Assembly (NCBI GenBank): GCA_021776195.1
Contig: JAJFGK010000017.1
Span: 1-59,475 of the forward strand
Direction: 5' to 3'
Source: Kiloniellaceae bacterium
GTDB lineage: Bacteria; Pseudomonadota; Alphaproteobacteria; Kiloniellales; Kiloniellaceae
DNA length: 59,475 bases
In this document: positions 34,503 to 42,343 of the stretch, piece after piece
Layout: every line of letters begins with the position of its first letter
How positions within the stretch are numbered: position 1 is the stretch's first letter
Program-made: the position numbers and the translations under genes
The notes under the pieces: generated by a model
Databases searched by the model: none
Seen by the model: only the letters and a program-made list of their open reading frames with translations
What the model was told of the DNA's origin: nothing

Positions 34503-34535
34503 GCGCCCCGCAAGGGGATCCGTCCGCGGGGGCGC
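34503..34535. promoter_or_regulatory. Hairpin in the pnt operon leader
   Basis: GCGCCCC (34503-34509) can pair with GGGGCGC (34529-34535), ending 32 bases before the pntAA start codon. An inner CCGC...GGGG pairing competes with it. It could be a leader structure or the terminator of an upstream transcript; there is no T-run. Confidence 0.35.
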
Positions 34536-34567
34536 TGCCTCGAAATCGTCAGGGAACCAGCCGTGCC

Positions 34568-35845
34568 ATGAAGATAGCCATCCCAAAAGAGCGGCGCGCG
34601 CACGAGACCCGCGTCGCGGCCTCGCCCGATACCGTCAAGAAGCTGATCGCGCTCGGCGCCGAGGTTGTCGTGGAGAAGGGCGCCGGAGACAAGGCCGCCT
34701 TTACCGACGAGGCCTACAGCCAGGCCGGTGCCACGATCGTCAGCGGCGCCAAGGCGGCCGGCGAAGGCGCCGAACTCGTCCTCAAGGTGCGCAGCCCGAT
34801 CGTCGGCGGCAAGGGCGACGAAGCGGCGGCACTGAGCCCCGGAACGCTGGTGGCCGCGATCTGCGATCCCTTCCGCAGCGGCGACGATATGGCGGCGCTG
34901 GCCAAACAGGGGGTCACGCTCTTCGCCATGGACTTCATGCCGCGGATCACCCGGGCGCAGTCCATGGATGTGCTCTCCTCGCAGTCGAACCTGGCCGGCT
35001 ACAAGGCGGTGCTCGATGCCGCCGCGGTCTACGGCAAGGCCTTTCCCATGATGATGACGGCGGCCGGGACCATCACGCCGGCCAAGGTCCTGGTGATGGG
35101 CGCCGGTGTCGCCGGTCTGCAGGCGATTGCCACCGCGCGGCGTCTCGGCGCCGTGGTCTCGGCGACCGACGTGCGGCCGGCCGCCAAGGAGCAGGTCGAG
35201 TCACTGGGCGGCAAGTTCATCGCGGTCCAGGACGAGGAATTCAAGCAGGCCGAAACCGCCGGCGGCTACGCCAAGGAAATGAGCGAGGGCTACCGGCAGA
35301 AGCAGGCGGCGTTGATCGCCGAGACCGTGCTCAAGCAGGACATCGTCATCACCACGGCGCTGATCCCCGGCCGCCCGGCGCCGATGCTCATTTCGGCGGA
35401 AATGGTGGCGACCATGAAGCCGGGTTCGGTGATCGTCGATCTGGCGGTCGACAACGGCGGCAACTGCGAACTGTCCGAAGCGGGCAAGGCGGTCACCACC
35501 GCCGGCGGTGTCACCATCGTTGCCTACCACAACGTACCGGGCCGCCTGGCGACCGACGCCTCGGCGCTCTATGCCCGTAACATTTACAACTTCGTCGAGC
35601 TCCTGATCGACAAGGAAAGCAAGAGCCTGGCGATCGCCTGGGACGACGAGATCGTCAAGGGGACCCTGATCGCCAAGGAGGGCGCGCTGGTTCACCCGGC
35701 GTTGGTGCCGGCCGAACCCGAACCGGATCCCGCGCCGGAGCCGGAGCCGCAACCCGAGCCGGCAGCGGATAGCGCATCGGGCGACGAACCCGCGGCAAAG
35801 GACCCTGGGACGATTGGCGGCGCGACCGCAGACAAGGGAGACTGA
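34568..35845 (+). CDS. pntAA: NAD(P) transhydrogenase subunit alpha part 1 (PntAA)
   Basis: A 425-residue NAD(H)-binding domain I of the proton-translocating transhydrogenase, which makes NADPH from NADH using the proton gradient. It begins MKIAIPKERRAHETRVAASPD. It contains QSNLAGYKAVLDAA, the nucleotide-binding VLVMGAGVAGLQAIATARRLGAVV and the mobile loop DLAVDNGGNCELS. The last about 50 residues form a Pro/Glu/Asp-rich tail (EPEPDPAPEPEPQPEP) before the split point, a linker common in the three-subunit alphaproteobacterial enzyme. Confidence 0.96.
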   Translation: MKIAIPKERRAHETRVAASPDTVKKLIALGAEVVVEKGAGDKAAFTDEAYSQAGATIVSGAKAAGEGAELVLKVRSPIVGGKGDEAAALSPGTLVAAICDPFRSGDDMAALAKQGVTLFAMDFMPRITRAQSMDVLSSQSNLAGYKAVLDAAAVYGKAFPMMMTAAGTITPAKVLVMGAGVAGLQAIATARRLGAVVSATDVRPAAKEQVESLGGKFIAVQDEEFKQAETAGGYAKEMSEGYRQKQAALIAETVLKQDIVITTALIPGRPAPMLISAEMVATMKPGSVIVDLAVDNGGNCELSEAGKAVTTAGGVTIVAYHNVPGRLATDASALYARNIYNFVELLIDKESKSLAIAWDDEIVKGTLIAKEGALVHPALVPAEPEPDPAPEPEPQPEPAADSASGDEPAAKDPGTIGGATADKGD

Positions 35846-35848
35846 GCC

Positions 35849-36265
35849 ATGGCGGAAGAGGCATTCGTTCAGCGCGCGCAAGAGGCCGCGGAGACCGCGG
35901 GCCAACTGTCCGATGAGCTGACCGGTCTGGCCGCCGAGGCCAGCCGTCTCGCGGCCGAGGCCGCCGCGGGCGCCGGCGGCGGCGGCTCGCAGTTGGTGGT
36001 CGGGTTGACGGTCCTGATGTTGGCTATCTTTGTTGGCTACCACGTGGTCTGGCGGGTCACCCCGGCGCTCCACTCGCCGCTCATGGCGGTCACCAACGCG
36101 ATCTCCTCGGTGATCATCGTCGGCGCCCTGATCGCCGCCGGCCCGGCGGGTCTGGGCTTTTCCGAGGTCATGGGCTTCCTCGCCGTGACCCTGGCGGCGG
36201 TCAACATCTTCGGCGGCTTCATCGTCACCCAGCGCATGCTCGGCATGTTCAAGAAAAAGCAATAG
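35849..36265 (+). CDS. pntAB: NAD(P) transhydrogenase subunit alpha part 2 (PntAB)
   Basis: A 138-residue membrane subunit. An Ala/Glu-rich N-terminus is followed by four helices: [20 protein letters not shown], the [20 protein letters not shown] block, the [20 protein letters not shown] segment and a short end with the conserved [12 protein letters not shown]. It supplies part of the proton channel. It starts three bases after pntAA, so the operon is strongly coupled. Confidence 0.96.
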   Translation: MAEEAFVQRAQEAAETAGQLSDELTGLAAEASRLAAEAAAGAGGGGSQLVVGLTVLMLAIFVGYHVVWRVTPALHSPLMAVTNAISSVIIVGALIAAGPAGLGFSEVMGFLAVTLAAVNIFGGFIVTQRMLGMFKKKQ

Positions 36266-36279
36266 GAGGGGCCCCGATC

Positions 36280-37680
36280 ATGCATCCCGATCTCGCCGGT
36301 CTCTTCTACCTTGTCGCCTCGGTCTGTTTCATTCTGGCCCTGCGCGGCCTGTCCCACCCGACCACCAGCCGTGCCGGCAATCTTTTCGGCATGGCCGGCA
36401 TGACCATCGCCATCCTGACCACCTTGGCCCTGCCCGGGGTCGTCAGCTATGGCCTGATCATCGCCGGTCTTTTGATCGGCGGTGCCATCGGGACGGTCAT
36501 TGCGCTCAAGATCCAGATGACGGCCCTGCCGCAGCTGGTCGCGGCCTTCCACTCCCTGGTCGGTCTCGCCGCGGTCTTCGTCGCCCTGGCGGCCTACTAC
36601 AAACCCCAGGCCTACGGCATCGGTCTGCGCGGCGACATCGGCGTCGCCAGCCTGATCGAAATGTCGCTCGGCTTGGCCATCGGCGCCATTACCTTCTCGG
36701 GTTCCGTTGTGGCCTTTGCCAAGCTACAGGGACTGGTGTCCGGCAAGCCTCTGGTCTTCGCCATGCAGCATCCGCTGAACGCGCTGCAGGGCCTGGCCAT
36801 CTTCGCGCTCATCATCTGGCTCTGCTCGGCGCAGTCCGACACGGCCTTCTGGCTCATCCTGATCTTGTCCCTGGCCCTCGGCTTCCTCTTGATCCTGCCG
36901 ATTGGCGGGGCCGACATGCCGGTCGTGGTCTCGATGCTGAACTCCTATTCGGGTTGGGCGGCCTGCGGCATCGGCTTTACGCTGAGCAACAATCTGCTGA
37001 TCGTGACCGGGGCCCTGGTCGGCTCGTCGGGCGCGATCCTCAGCTACATCATGTGCAAGGGCATGAACCGCTCGATCATCAACGTGATCCTCGGCGGCTT
37101 CGGCACCGACGCGGCCGGCGCGGCGGCGGCGGCCGGCGACGACGACCGCCCGGTCAAGTCTGGCTCGGCCGACGACGCGGCCTTCATGATGGCCAACGCC
37201 AGCTCGGTGGTGATCGTGCCCGGCTATGGCATGGCGGTGGCCCAGGCCCAGCACGTGCTGCGCGAGATGTGCGACCTGCTGAAAAAAGAGGGCGTCGAGG
37301 TGCGCTACGCCATTCACCCGGTCGCCGGGCGTATGCCCGGTCACATGAACGTTCTGCTGGCCGAGGCCAACGTGCCCTACGACGAGGTCTTCGAGATGGA
37401 GGAGATCAACCGCGATTTCAAGTCGACGGAGGTGGCCTTCGTGATCGGCGCCAACGACATCACCAACCCGGCGGCCAAGACCGACCCGGCCTCGCCGATC
37501 TACGGCATGCCGATCCTCGACGTCGAGGAGGCCGGCACGGTCTTCTTCATCAAGCGTTCCATGGCAACGGGTTACGCCGGCGTGCAGAACGAGCTCTTCT
37601 TCAAGGACAACACCATGATGCTCTTTGGCGACGCCAAGGTCATGTGCGAGCGCATCGTCAAGGCCATCGAGCAGCTTTAA
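36280..37680 (+). CDS. pntB: NAD(P) transhydrogenase subunit beta (PntB)
   Basis: A 466-residue subunit with about nine membrane helices (1-260) and a C-terminal NADPH-binding domain III. Diagnostic segments: FHSLVGLAAVFVA, GGADMPVVVSMLNSYSGWAA and the NADP site VIVPGYGMAVAQAQH. HPVAGRMPGHMNVLLAEANV and GANDITNPAAKTDP follow. All are intact, so the three-gene operon should make a working transhydrogenase. Confidence 0.97.
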   Translation: MHPDLAGLFYLVASVCFILALRGLSHPTTSRAGNLFGMAGMTIAILTTLALPGVVSYGLIIAGLLIGGAIGTVIALKIQMTALPQLVAAFHSLVGLAAVFVALAAYYKPQAYGIGLRGDIGVASLIEMSLGLAIGAITFSGSVVAFAKLQGLVSGKPLVFAMQHPLNALQGLAIFALIIWLCSAQSDTAFWLILILSLALGFLLILPIGGADMPVVVSMLNSYSGWAACGIGFTLSNNLLIVTGALVGSSGAILSYIMCKGMNRSIINVILGGFGTDAAGAAAAAGDDDRPVKSGSADDAAFMMANASSVVIVPGYGMAVAQAQHVLREMCDLLKKEGVEVRYAIHPVAGRMPGHMNVLLAEANVPYDEVFEMEEINRDFKSTEVAFVIGANDITNPAAKTDPASPIYGMPILDVEEAGTVFFIKRSMATGYAGVQNELFFKDNTMMLFGDAKVMCERIVKAIEQL

Positions 37681-37693
37681 CCCTGATTGTCGC

Positions 37694-38059
37694 TCAATCG
37701 TCGAGGCCCGGCAGGTAGTCGTCCGGGCGCAGAACCTCTCGGGTGAACTGGAGAAGATCCTCGGCGGCTTTATCGGACTCGCGGGCGCGGTCTTCTTCGC
37801 GCTTGCGCGCCAACATCCGATCGAGCGCGTCGAGCAGAGGATCCAGGAGCGGGTCGCTTCGCCCGACATGGACTTCGCCGGCGTGCTCGAGGCCGCCGAT
37901 CAGATTGCCCCCGGCAAAGAAGGCCGCGAAGAAGTTGGAGGCGGCCTGAAAGCCGGGTTCCGCATTGCGCCCCGAACTGCCGACATCGGCAAGCGCGGCA
38001 GGCGTCGCCGCAATCCCAATCATCAGGGCGATGGCAATTGCGGCGCAGGCTTTTTTCAT
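37694..38059 (-). CDS. Small exported protein A with C-terminal PDDYLPGLDD tail
   Basis: A 121-residue protein with a signal peptide (MKKACAAIAIALMIGIAATPAALA, cleavage after about 24). The mature part has an aromatic block GFQAASNFFAAFFAGGN (about 36-52). A charged helix (LLDALDRMLARKREEDRARE, then KAAEDLLQFTREVL) leads to the terminal RPDDYLPGLDD. Both the block and the tail recur in the two neighbouring genes. Preceded by CCGGAGA; last gene of the presumed operon, convergent with pntB. No known family recognised. Confidence 0.72.
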   Translation of the reverse strand: MKKACAAIAIALMIGIAATPAALADVGSSGRNAEPGFQAASNFFAAFFAGGNLIGGLEHAGEVHVGRSDPLLDPLLDALDRMLARKREEDRARESDKAAEDLLQFTREVLRPDDYLPGLDD

Positions 38060-38073
38060 GGTCTCCGGTCCAA

Positions 38074-38538
38074 TCAATCGTCCAGACCAGGCAGGTCGTC
38101 GTCGTCCAGGCCCGGCAGGTCGTCGGAGTCGTCGACGACGATCCGGTTCGGTGCCGCCTTGGGACTGGCTTCGGTCAAGTCCTCTTGAATCTGCCTGATG
38201 GTCCCGAGCAGCCTGTTCCAAGCCGCACCGCTGTTCGACGCGGCCTGGCTGAGCTCCGTGCCGGTCAAGGGCTGCACGCTTCCCTCACCTTGGGTCTCTC
38301 CTTCAACGAGCTCAAAGCCGTCGGGATCGAACGCGCCCGCCGCGTCGAAGAAGTTGCCGGATCTCAGGAACCGTCCCCAGAACTCCGCGACCCTGTCGAA
38401 ACCCGGATCCGTTCCGGGCGCCGGCGCCTTTGCGGGCGCTGCGCCCGCATCGGAACCCTTTCCATCGGCGAACGCAGGCGAAGCCGCGGCAACGGCGAGG
38501 ATCAGAACGAAAACCAGATAGTACGGCTTGGGTCTCAT
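38074..38538 (-). CDS. Small exported protein B with doubled DDLPGLDD tail
   Basis: A 154-residue protein with a signal peptide (MRPKPYYLVFVLILAVAAASPAFA). After an Ala/Pro-rich stretch comes the aromatic block GFDRVAEFWGRFLRSGNFF (about 46-64), matching proteins A and C in spacing. A helical region (AAWNRLLGTIRQIQEDL) follows, and the protein ends DDLPGLDDDDLPGLDD, two copies of the shared tail. Starts 12 bases after gene C. Function unknown. Confidence 0.72.
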   Translation of the reverse strand: MRPKPYYLVFVLILAVAAASPAFADGKGSDAGAAPAKAPAPGTDPGFDRVAEFWGRFLRSGNFFDAAGAFDPDGFELVEGETQGEGSVQPLTGTELSQAASNSGAAWNRLLGTIRQIQEDLTEASPKAAPNRIVVDDSDDLPGLDDDDLPGLDD

Positions 38539-38550
38539 GGGTTTTCCCCG

Positions 38551-38931
38551 TCAGTCGTCCAGGCCCGGCAGATAGTCGTCCGGGCGGACGAGTTCATCGA
38601 TGAGTTCTATGAGGTCCTCACCGGCTTTTTCGTGCTCGCGGGCTTTCGCCTGCGCCGCGATCGTCTTGCGAAGGGCCTCGGAGGCCGCCGCCGCATCCAG
38701 CGCCTCGCGCCGACCTTCTGGCGCCAATTCATTCTCCCATACATGGAAGAAGTCGTCCCAGGGGCGGGCCAAAAATGGACTCCCGTTGACGAGAAAGAGC
38801 GCGAAGAATTCCGAGGCCGCCTGGTAGCCAATGGTGGCACTCTCATCTGCCCCGCGCCCGCCTTCGGCTTGGACTGCCGGGCTGGCGGCAACGGCCAGCG
38901 ACAGGGCAAGGGCAAAAAGGCGCGGTCTCAA
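38551..38931 (-). CDS. Small exported protein C with C-terminal PDDYLPGLDD tail
   Basis: A 126-residue protein if started at the TTG at 38931, which overlaps the lipoprotein stop (TTGA). Longer upstream frames lie within the lipoprotein gene. Signal peptide MRPRLFALALSLAVAASPAVQA; aromatic block GYQAASEFFALFLVNGSPF (about 35-53). A charged helix with AREHEKAGEDLIELIDELV leads to the end RPDDYLPGLDD. Protein A has the same helix-tail arrangement (K-A-A/G-E-D-L...R-P-D-D-Y), so the two are clear paralogues. Confidence 0.7.
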   Translation of the reverse strand: MRPRLFALALSLAVAASPAVQAEGGRGADESATIGYQAASEFFALFLVNGSPFLARPWDDFFHVWENELAPEGRREALDAAAASEALRKTIAAQAKAREHEKAGEDLIELIDELVRPDDYLPGLDD

Positions 38932-39920
38932 GGGGCGGAGCCGGCGGCGGCGGTGCGCTGGCTGCTCTGCTGGGCGGCGCGGCCGGGCCGGGTGGAATAG
39001 AGGCCAATCACGCGCGCTGCCTGCTCCTCGCCGGAAGGGTCGAGGACGACCGCGATCCAATGTGCTGGGTCGCCGATAAGATCGAGCTCGGTATGAACCA
39101 GCGCCACGACCCAGCCGCCTTCGAAAGCCCGGTAGGAGCTCTTGCTGGCATCGCCCGCGCTCAGCTGGCGTCCTTGACCGAACAGGACTTGGAGTGTCGC
39201 ATCGCTGGCCAGCGGCGCCTTGAGAAAGGCGACGAAGGCATAGTCCTGGCGACCCTTGGGCGCACTCGTCGGATCGGTCATGGTGATCGCCCTGGCCTCG
39301 ACGGCCCGATGCAGCGCGTCATAGCTTTCGGCGGCATTGACCAAGACCTGATCGATCCGCGCCACCGGGACCGTAAAGAGCTCTACGCTTGGCGCGGGAT
39401 CGACGATCGGCGAAAGCGAGAGCGCCACGACCTCGACCGCCGCCTCTATCTGGCTGTAACTGCTTGAAAAGCCGACATCGAGGGACCGGCCGATGGAATC
39501 GCCGAAGCGCAGGACACCGGCCAGGCTTTGTGCCGCCGACGACCCCGATGGCGCCGCGTCGGGTGTCAGCAGCACTTGGCCAAGATCGAGCCCCGCGAGC
39601 GTGGCGCCGAGGTTGGGCAGGTCCTCGGGAATACGCACCGCCAGATCCCGAAGCACCCGCTGGGCGTCATAGCCACGCAGACGCGCTTCCACGGCCCGGA
39701 CCACCCGCTGGGCCGGCGCGTCGAGCTTGACCTCGGTCAGGGTCTGGTTCTGCGCCAGGAGCGTTGGGACATTGAACTGAAGGGAAAGCGGTGCCTCGGA
39801 CAGCGAGGACCCCTGAGAGACCGTTGCGCGATCGCTGGCCGTGGGGCAGCCCGTCAGTGCCAGCGCGAGGCCGCAGAAGACCAGCGACTTGAACCAGGTT
39901 GACCAGCCGACCTTAGCCAT
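38928..39920 (-). CDS. Lipoprotein of unknown function, first gene of the PGLDD operon
   Basis: A 330-residue protein with a lipoprotein signal (KSLVFCGLALALTGC, lipidated Cys at about residue 25). The mature part has a long alpha-helical region (TEVKLDAPAQRVVRAVEARL, SYSQIEAAVEVVALSLSPI) and a C-terminal beta-rich part (DYAFVAFLKAPLASDATLQVLFGQ, WVVALVHTELDLIGDPAHW). I do not recognise the family. Its stop overlaps the start of the first small paralogue, so it is the obvious candidate partner for the three tailed proteins. Confidence 0.7.
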   Translation of the reverse strand: MAKVGWSTWFKSLVFCGLALALTGCPTASDRATVSQGSSLSEAPLSLQFNVPTLLAQNQTLTEVKLDAPAQRVVRAVEARLRGYDAQRVLRDLAVRIPEDLPNLGATLAGLDLGQVLLTPDAAPSGSSAAQSLAGVLRFGDSIGRSLDVGFSSSYSQIEAAVEVVALSLSPIVDPAPSVELFTVPVARIDQVLVNAAESYDALHRAVEARAITMTDPTSAPKGRQDYAFVAFLKAPLASDATLQVLFGQGRQLSAGDASKSSYRAFEGGWVVALVHTELDLIGDPAHWIAVVLDPSGEEQAARVIGLYSTRPGRAAQQSSQRTAAAGSAP

Positions 39921-40019
39921 TTTGACCCTCCCCTAGATGTCCCACAGCCCAGGTACTATAACCGATTTCCAGAGTCGTGGCACCTTTGCGGCTGGCGGCC
40001 GAAATCAAGATCTCGCGAG

Positions 40020-40619
40020 TCAAGAACCCGCCAGTTTCTCCTCCAGAAACTCGAGGCGGTCCTGACCCCAGAAGATCTCCTCATCGACGACATAGGAAGG
40101 TGCGCCGAAGACCCCGCGGGCGATGGCTTCCGCGGAGAGGGCCTCGATGGCGCTGGCGGTTGCGGGATCCCTTGCCGCATTCACAAGCGCTTCCGGTGGG
40201 TGACCGGTGGCCGCGGCGATCTCCCGCAAGGTGCCTTCATCGGCGATATCGCGTTCCTCCTCCCAGCAGGCCCGGCCGATGGCTTGGGCCAGGGCCAGCG
40301 CGTCGCCATCGGTCTGCGCCGCGGCGAGGATCATGCCCGAGGCCAGTGGATCGGCGACCGGGAAGTAGCGTGGCTCCAGGTTGATCGGGATGCCGAGCCG
40401 CCGCTTCCAGCGCTTCAGTTCCATCATGCGGTAGGCTTGGCGTTGCGGGGCGCGCTGCGGCAGTGGCAAACCGCCGGTGGCGGCGAAGACGGTGCCGAAG
40501 GTGACCGGCTTCACTTGCACCAGGGCGCCGTGACGGGCGGCGATCTCGGCAAAGCGTTGGCTACCCAGATAGGCCCAGGGCGAGGCCGGGCTCATGTAGT
40601 AGTCGATCTGTTTGGTCAT
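40020..40619 (-). CDS. 2-hydroxychromene-2-carboxylate isomerase-like (DsbA-fold) protein
   Basis: A 199-residue kappa-class GST/DsbA-fold protein: MTKQIDYYMSPASPWAYLGSQR (the SPxSPWxYLG active-site start), then MMELKRWKRRLGIP and the C-terminal GVFGAPSYVVDEEIFWGQDRL with cis-Pro. The family isomerises hydroxychromene carboxylates using glutathione in aromatic degradation. It lies 14 bases downstream of the halogenase gene on the same strand, so a role on an aromatic substrate shared with the halogenase is possible. Confidence 0.87.
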   Translation of the reverse strand: MTKQIDYYMSPASPWAYLGSQRFAEIAARHGALVQVKPVTFGTVFAATGGLPLPQRAPQRQAYRMMELKRWKRRLGIPINLEPRYFPVADPLASGMILAAAQTDGDALALAQAIGRACWEEERDIADEGTLREIAAATGHPPEALVNAARDPATASAIEALSAEAIARGVFGAPSYVVDEEIFWGQDRLEFLEEKLAGS

Positions 40620-40633
40620 GGCTGGAGCCTTTT

Positions 40634-42250
40634 TTAAAGGATTGAGGCGGCCTGCGGATCCGACGGCGCGTCGGCCGGAGAGGATGCCGGGTCGTTGGCG
40701 CCGCGCTCGCGGATCGCGCTCAGGACCGCGTGATGGCTTTTCAGATGTCCCACCAGGGCGTGCTTGTGCTTGGCCAGTTCGCGGGAATAGGCGACCCAGT
40801 CGCCGCGGTGCAGCGTGGCATCGCTGCCGGCCGTCATGTCCTTGAAGTAGTCGCGGGCCTGCAAACAGAGCAGATAGCTCCAGTCGCCGAACAGATGCAG
40901 GGACTTCAAGTCCGCCGCGCGTGGATAGCGATGACGCCAGCGCTCCAGGTTGACCTTCAGGCTCTCGGGGACCGTGACATCGTTGCGCGCCGCCTCCCAG
41001 AAGGGCCCCCGGCGGTTCGAGGTGACGTAGTGCATGACGATGAAATCGCGGATCTCCTCTTGCAGATCGCTCATCAGGGCGTTGAAACCATCGGGCAGAT
41101 CGGGGTCCAGACCGTCGTAGGGGAAGTACTTGCAGATCCAACTGGCCGCGTTCTCGATCATATAGATGGCGGTCGACTCCAGAGGCTCGATGAAGCCGCC
41201 GGCGAGGCCCACGGCGACGCAGTTTTTCACCCAGCCGCGCCGGCTGCGCCCGATGCGCATGGGAATGACCCGCGGCTCGGCGTCCTTGACCCGTTCGCCG
41301 CGGTCGCGCAGAAAGCCGAGGAACTCATCGATCGCCGCGTCGTCGCTGCGATGGGCGCTGGAAAAGACGTAGCCGGTGCCAACCCGTGAAAAGAGCGGCA
41401 CGCGCCAGGACCAGCCGGCGCCCAGGGCGGTGGCGCGGGTGCAGGGCTCCAGGTCGGTGGCGTCGGCGTGTGGGATCTGCACCGCCAGGGCCCGGTCGCA
41501 GAGCAGCGCATCGGAATAGGACTCGAAGGGCTCTGCCAGATGGCCCTGGATGAAGAGGCTGCGAAAGCCGGTGCAGTCGATCAGCAGTTCGACCGGGTGG
41601 TGGCCGCGTTCCGCCAGTTGCAGGCCGACGATGTTGCCGGCCTCGTCGCGGGTCACGTCGGTGACATCGTCGCGGATCAGGGTCACGCCCTGGCCGCTGT
41701 GGATCTCCTTCATGAACTGGGCGTAGAGCGCCGCGTCCATGTGGTAGGCATAGCCCACCGCGAAGCGGTAGTCGGGGTCGCCCGGATTGCGCGGCGCGCG
41801 CTTATGATCGATCAGGGCATTGTTGGGCAGAACGCAATCGCCGAACGACTGGTCCATCGAGACCGGGCCGAACTGGGCATAGTAGTCGGCCGGGCTGCGG
41901 CCGGCGATGTCCTTGGGCGTGTTGAAGGGGTGCAGGAAGGTGACCGGGCGGTCCTGCTTGTCGCGGACCCAGTCGACGAAACGCACCCCGAGCTTGAAGG
42001 ACGCGTTGCAGCGCTTGAAGAAGACGTCCTCCTTGACCCCCAGGTGATAGAGCATATTGGGCATCGAGGGCACCGTCGCCTCGCCGACGCCGATGGTCGG
42101 GATCGAGGGCGACTCGATCAGCGTAATGGCGATCGGCGGCCGCCCGGCCGGGCGGTCCAGGTTCAGCTTGTGGTTCAAGATGCCGGCGGCGGTCCAGCCG
42201 GCGGTGCCGCCACCGACGATGGTGACGCTACGAATCGGGCCCGGAATCAT
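40634..42250 (-). CDS. Flavin-dependent tryptophan-halogenase-like protein
   Basis: A 538-residue FADH2-dependent halogenase-family protein if started at the ATG at 42250 (MIPGPIRSV). FAD motif VTIVGGGTAGWTAAGIL; VGEATVPSMPNML; an FKLGVRFVDW segment around the position of the catalytic Lys; the W-x-W-x-x-P signature WSWRVPL; and GGFIEPLESTAIYMIENA with the Glu of the active site. Family members chlorinate or brominate tryptophan or other aromatics. The needed flavin reductase is not next to it. Preceded by two tandem copies of its start region. Confidence 0.88.
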   Translation of the reverse strand: MIPGPIRSVTIVGGGTAGWTAAGILNHKLNLDRPAGRPPIAITLIESPSIPTIGVGEATVPSMPNMLYHLGVKEDVFFKRCNASFKLGVRFVDWVRDKQDRPVTFLHPFNTPKDIAGRSPADYYAQFGPVSMDQSFGDCVLPNNALIDHKRAPRNPGDPDYRFAVGYAYHMDAALYAQFMKEIHSGQGVTLIRDDVTDVTRDEAGNIVGLQLAERGHHPVELLIDCTGFRSLFIQGHLAEPFESYSDALLCDRALAVQIPHADATDLEPCTRATALGAGWSWRVPLFSRVGTGYVFSSAHRSDDAAIDEFLGFLRDRGERVKDAEPRVIPMRIGRSRRGWVKNCVAVGLAGGFIEPLESTAIYMIENAASWICKYFPYDGLDPDLPDGFNALMSDLQEEIRDFIVMHYVTSNRRGPFWEAARNDVTVPESLKVNLERWRHRYPRAADLKSLHLFGDWSYLLCLQARDYFKDMTAGSDATLHRGDWVAYSRELAKHKHALVGHLKSHHAVLSAIRERGANDPASSPADAPSDPQAASIL

Positions 42251-42278
42251 GGTCGAACAATCATGGTCGAACAATCAT
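42248..42278 (-). repeat. 14-bp tandem repeat carrying the halogenase start codon: two overlapping 5-codon ORFs
   Basis: On the minus strand, ATG codons occur at 42278, 42264 and 42250, each followed by ATGATTGTTCGACC or, for the last, the gene body. The first two frames read MIVRP and stop at a TGA that overlaps the next ATG (ATGA). The third ATG opens the halogenase. The arrangement parallels the pepF leader repeat. Confidence 0.82.
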
Positions 42279-42343
42279 GGTTTGGAGATCTCGGTCATCT
42301 GGGCCGGGACCATAGAAAGAACCGGGAAACCGGGCAAGGTCCG

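Noticed and set aside
38059..38221. Longer N-terminus for the first PGLDD protein
   Set aside because: It would add 54 Arg-rich residues that lie within the neighbouring gene, ahead of a good signal peptide with its own Shine-Dalgarno sequence.
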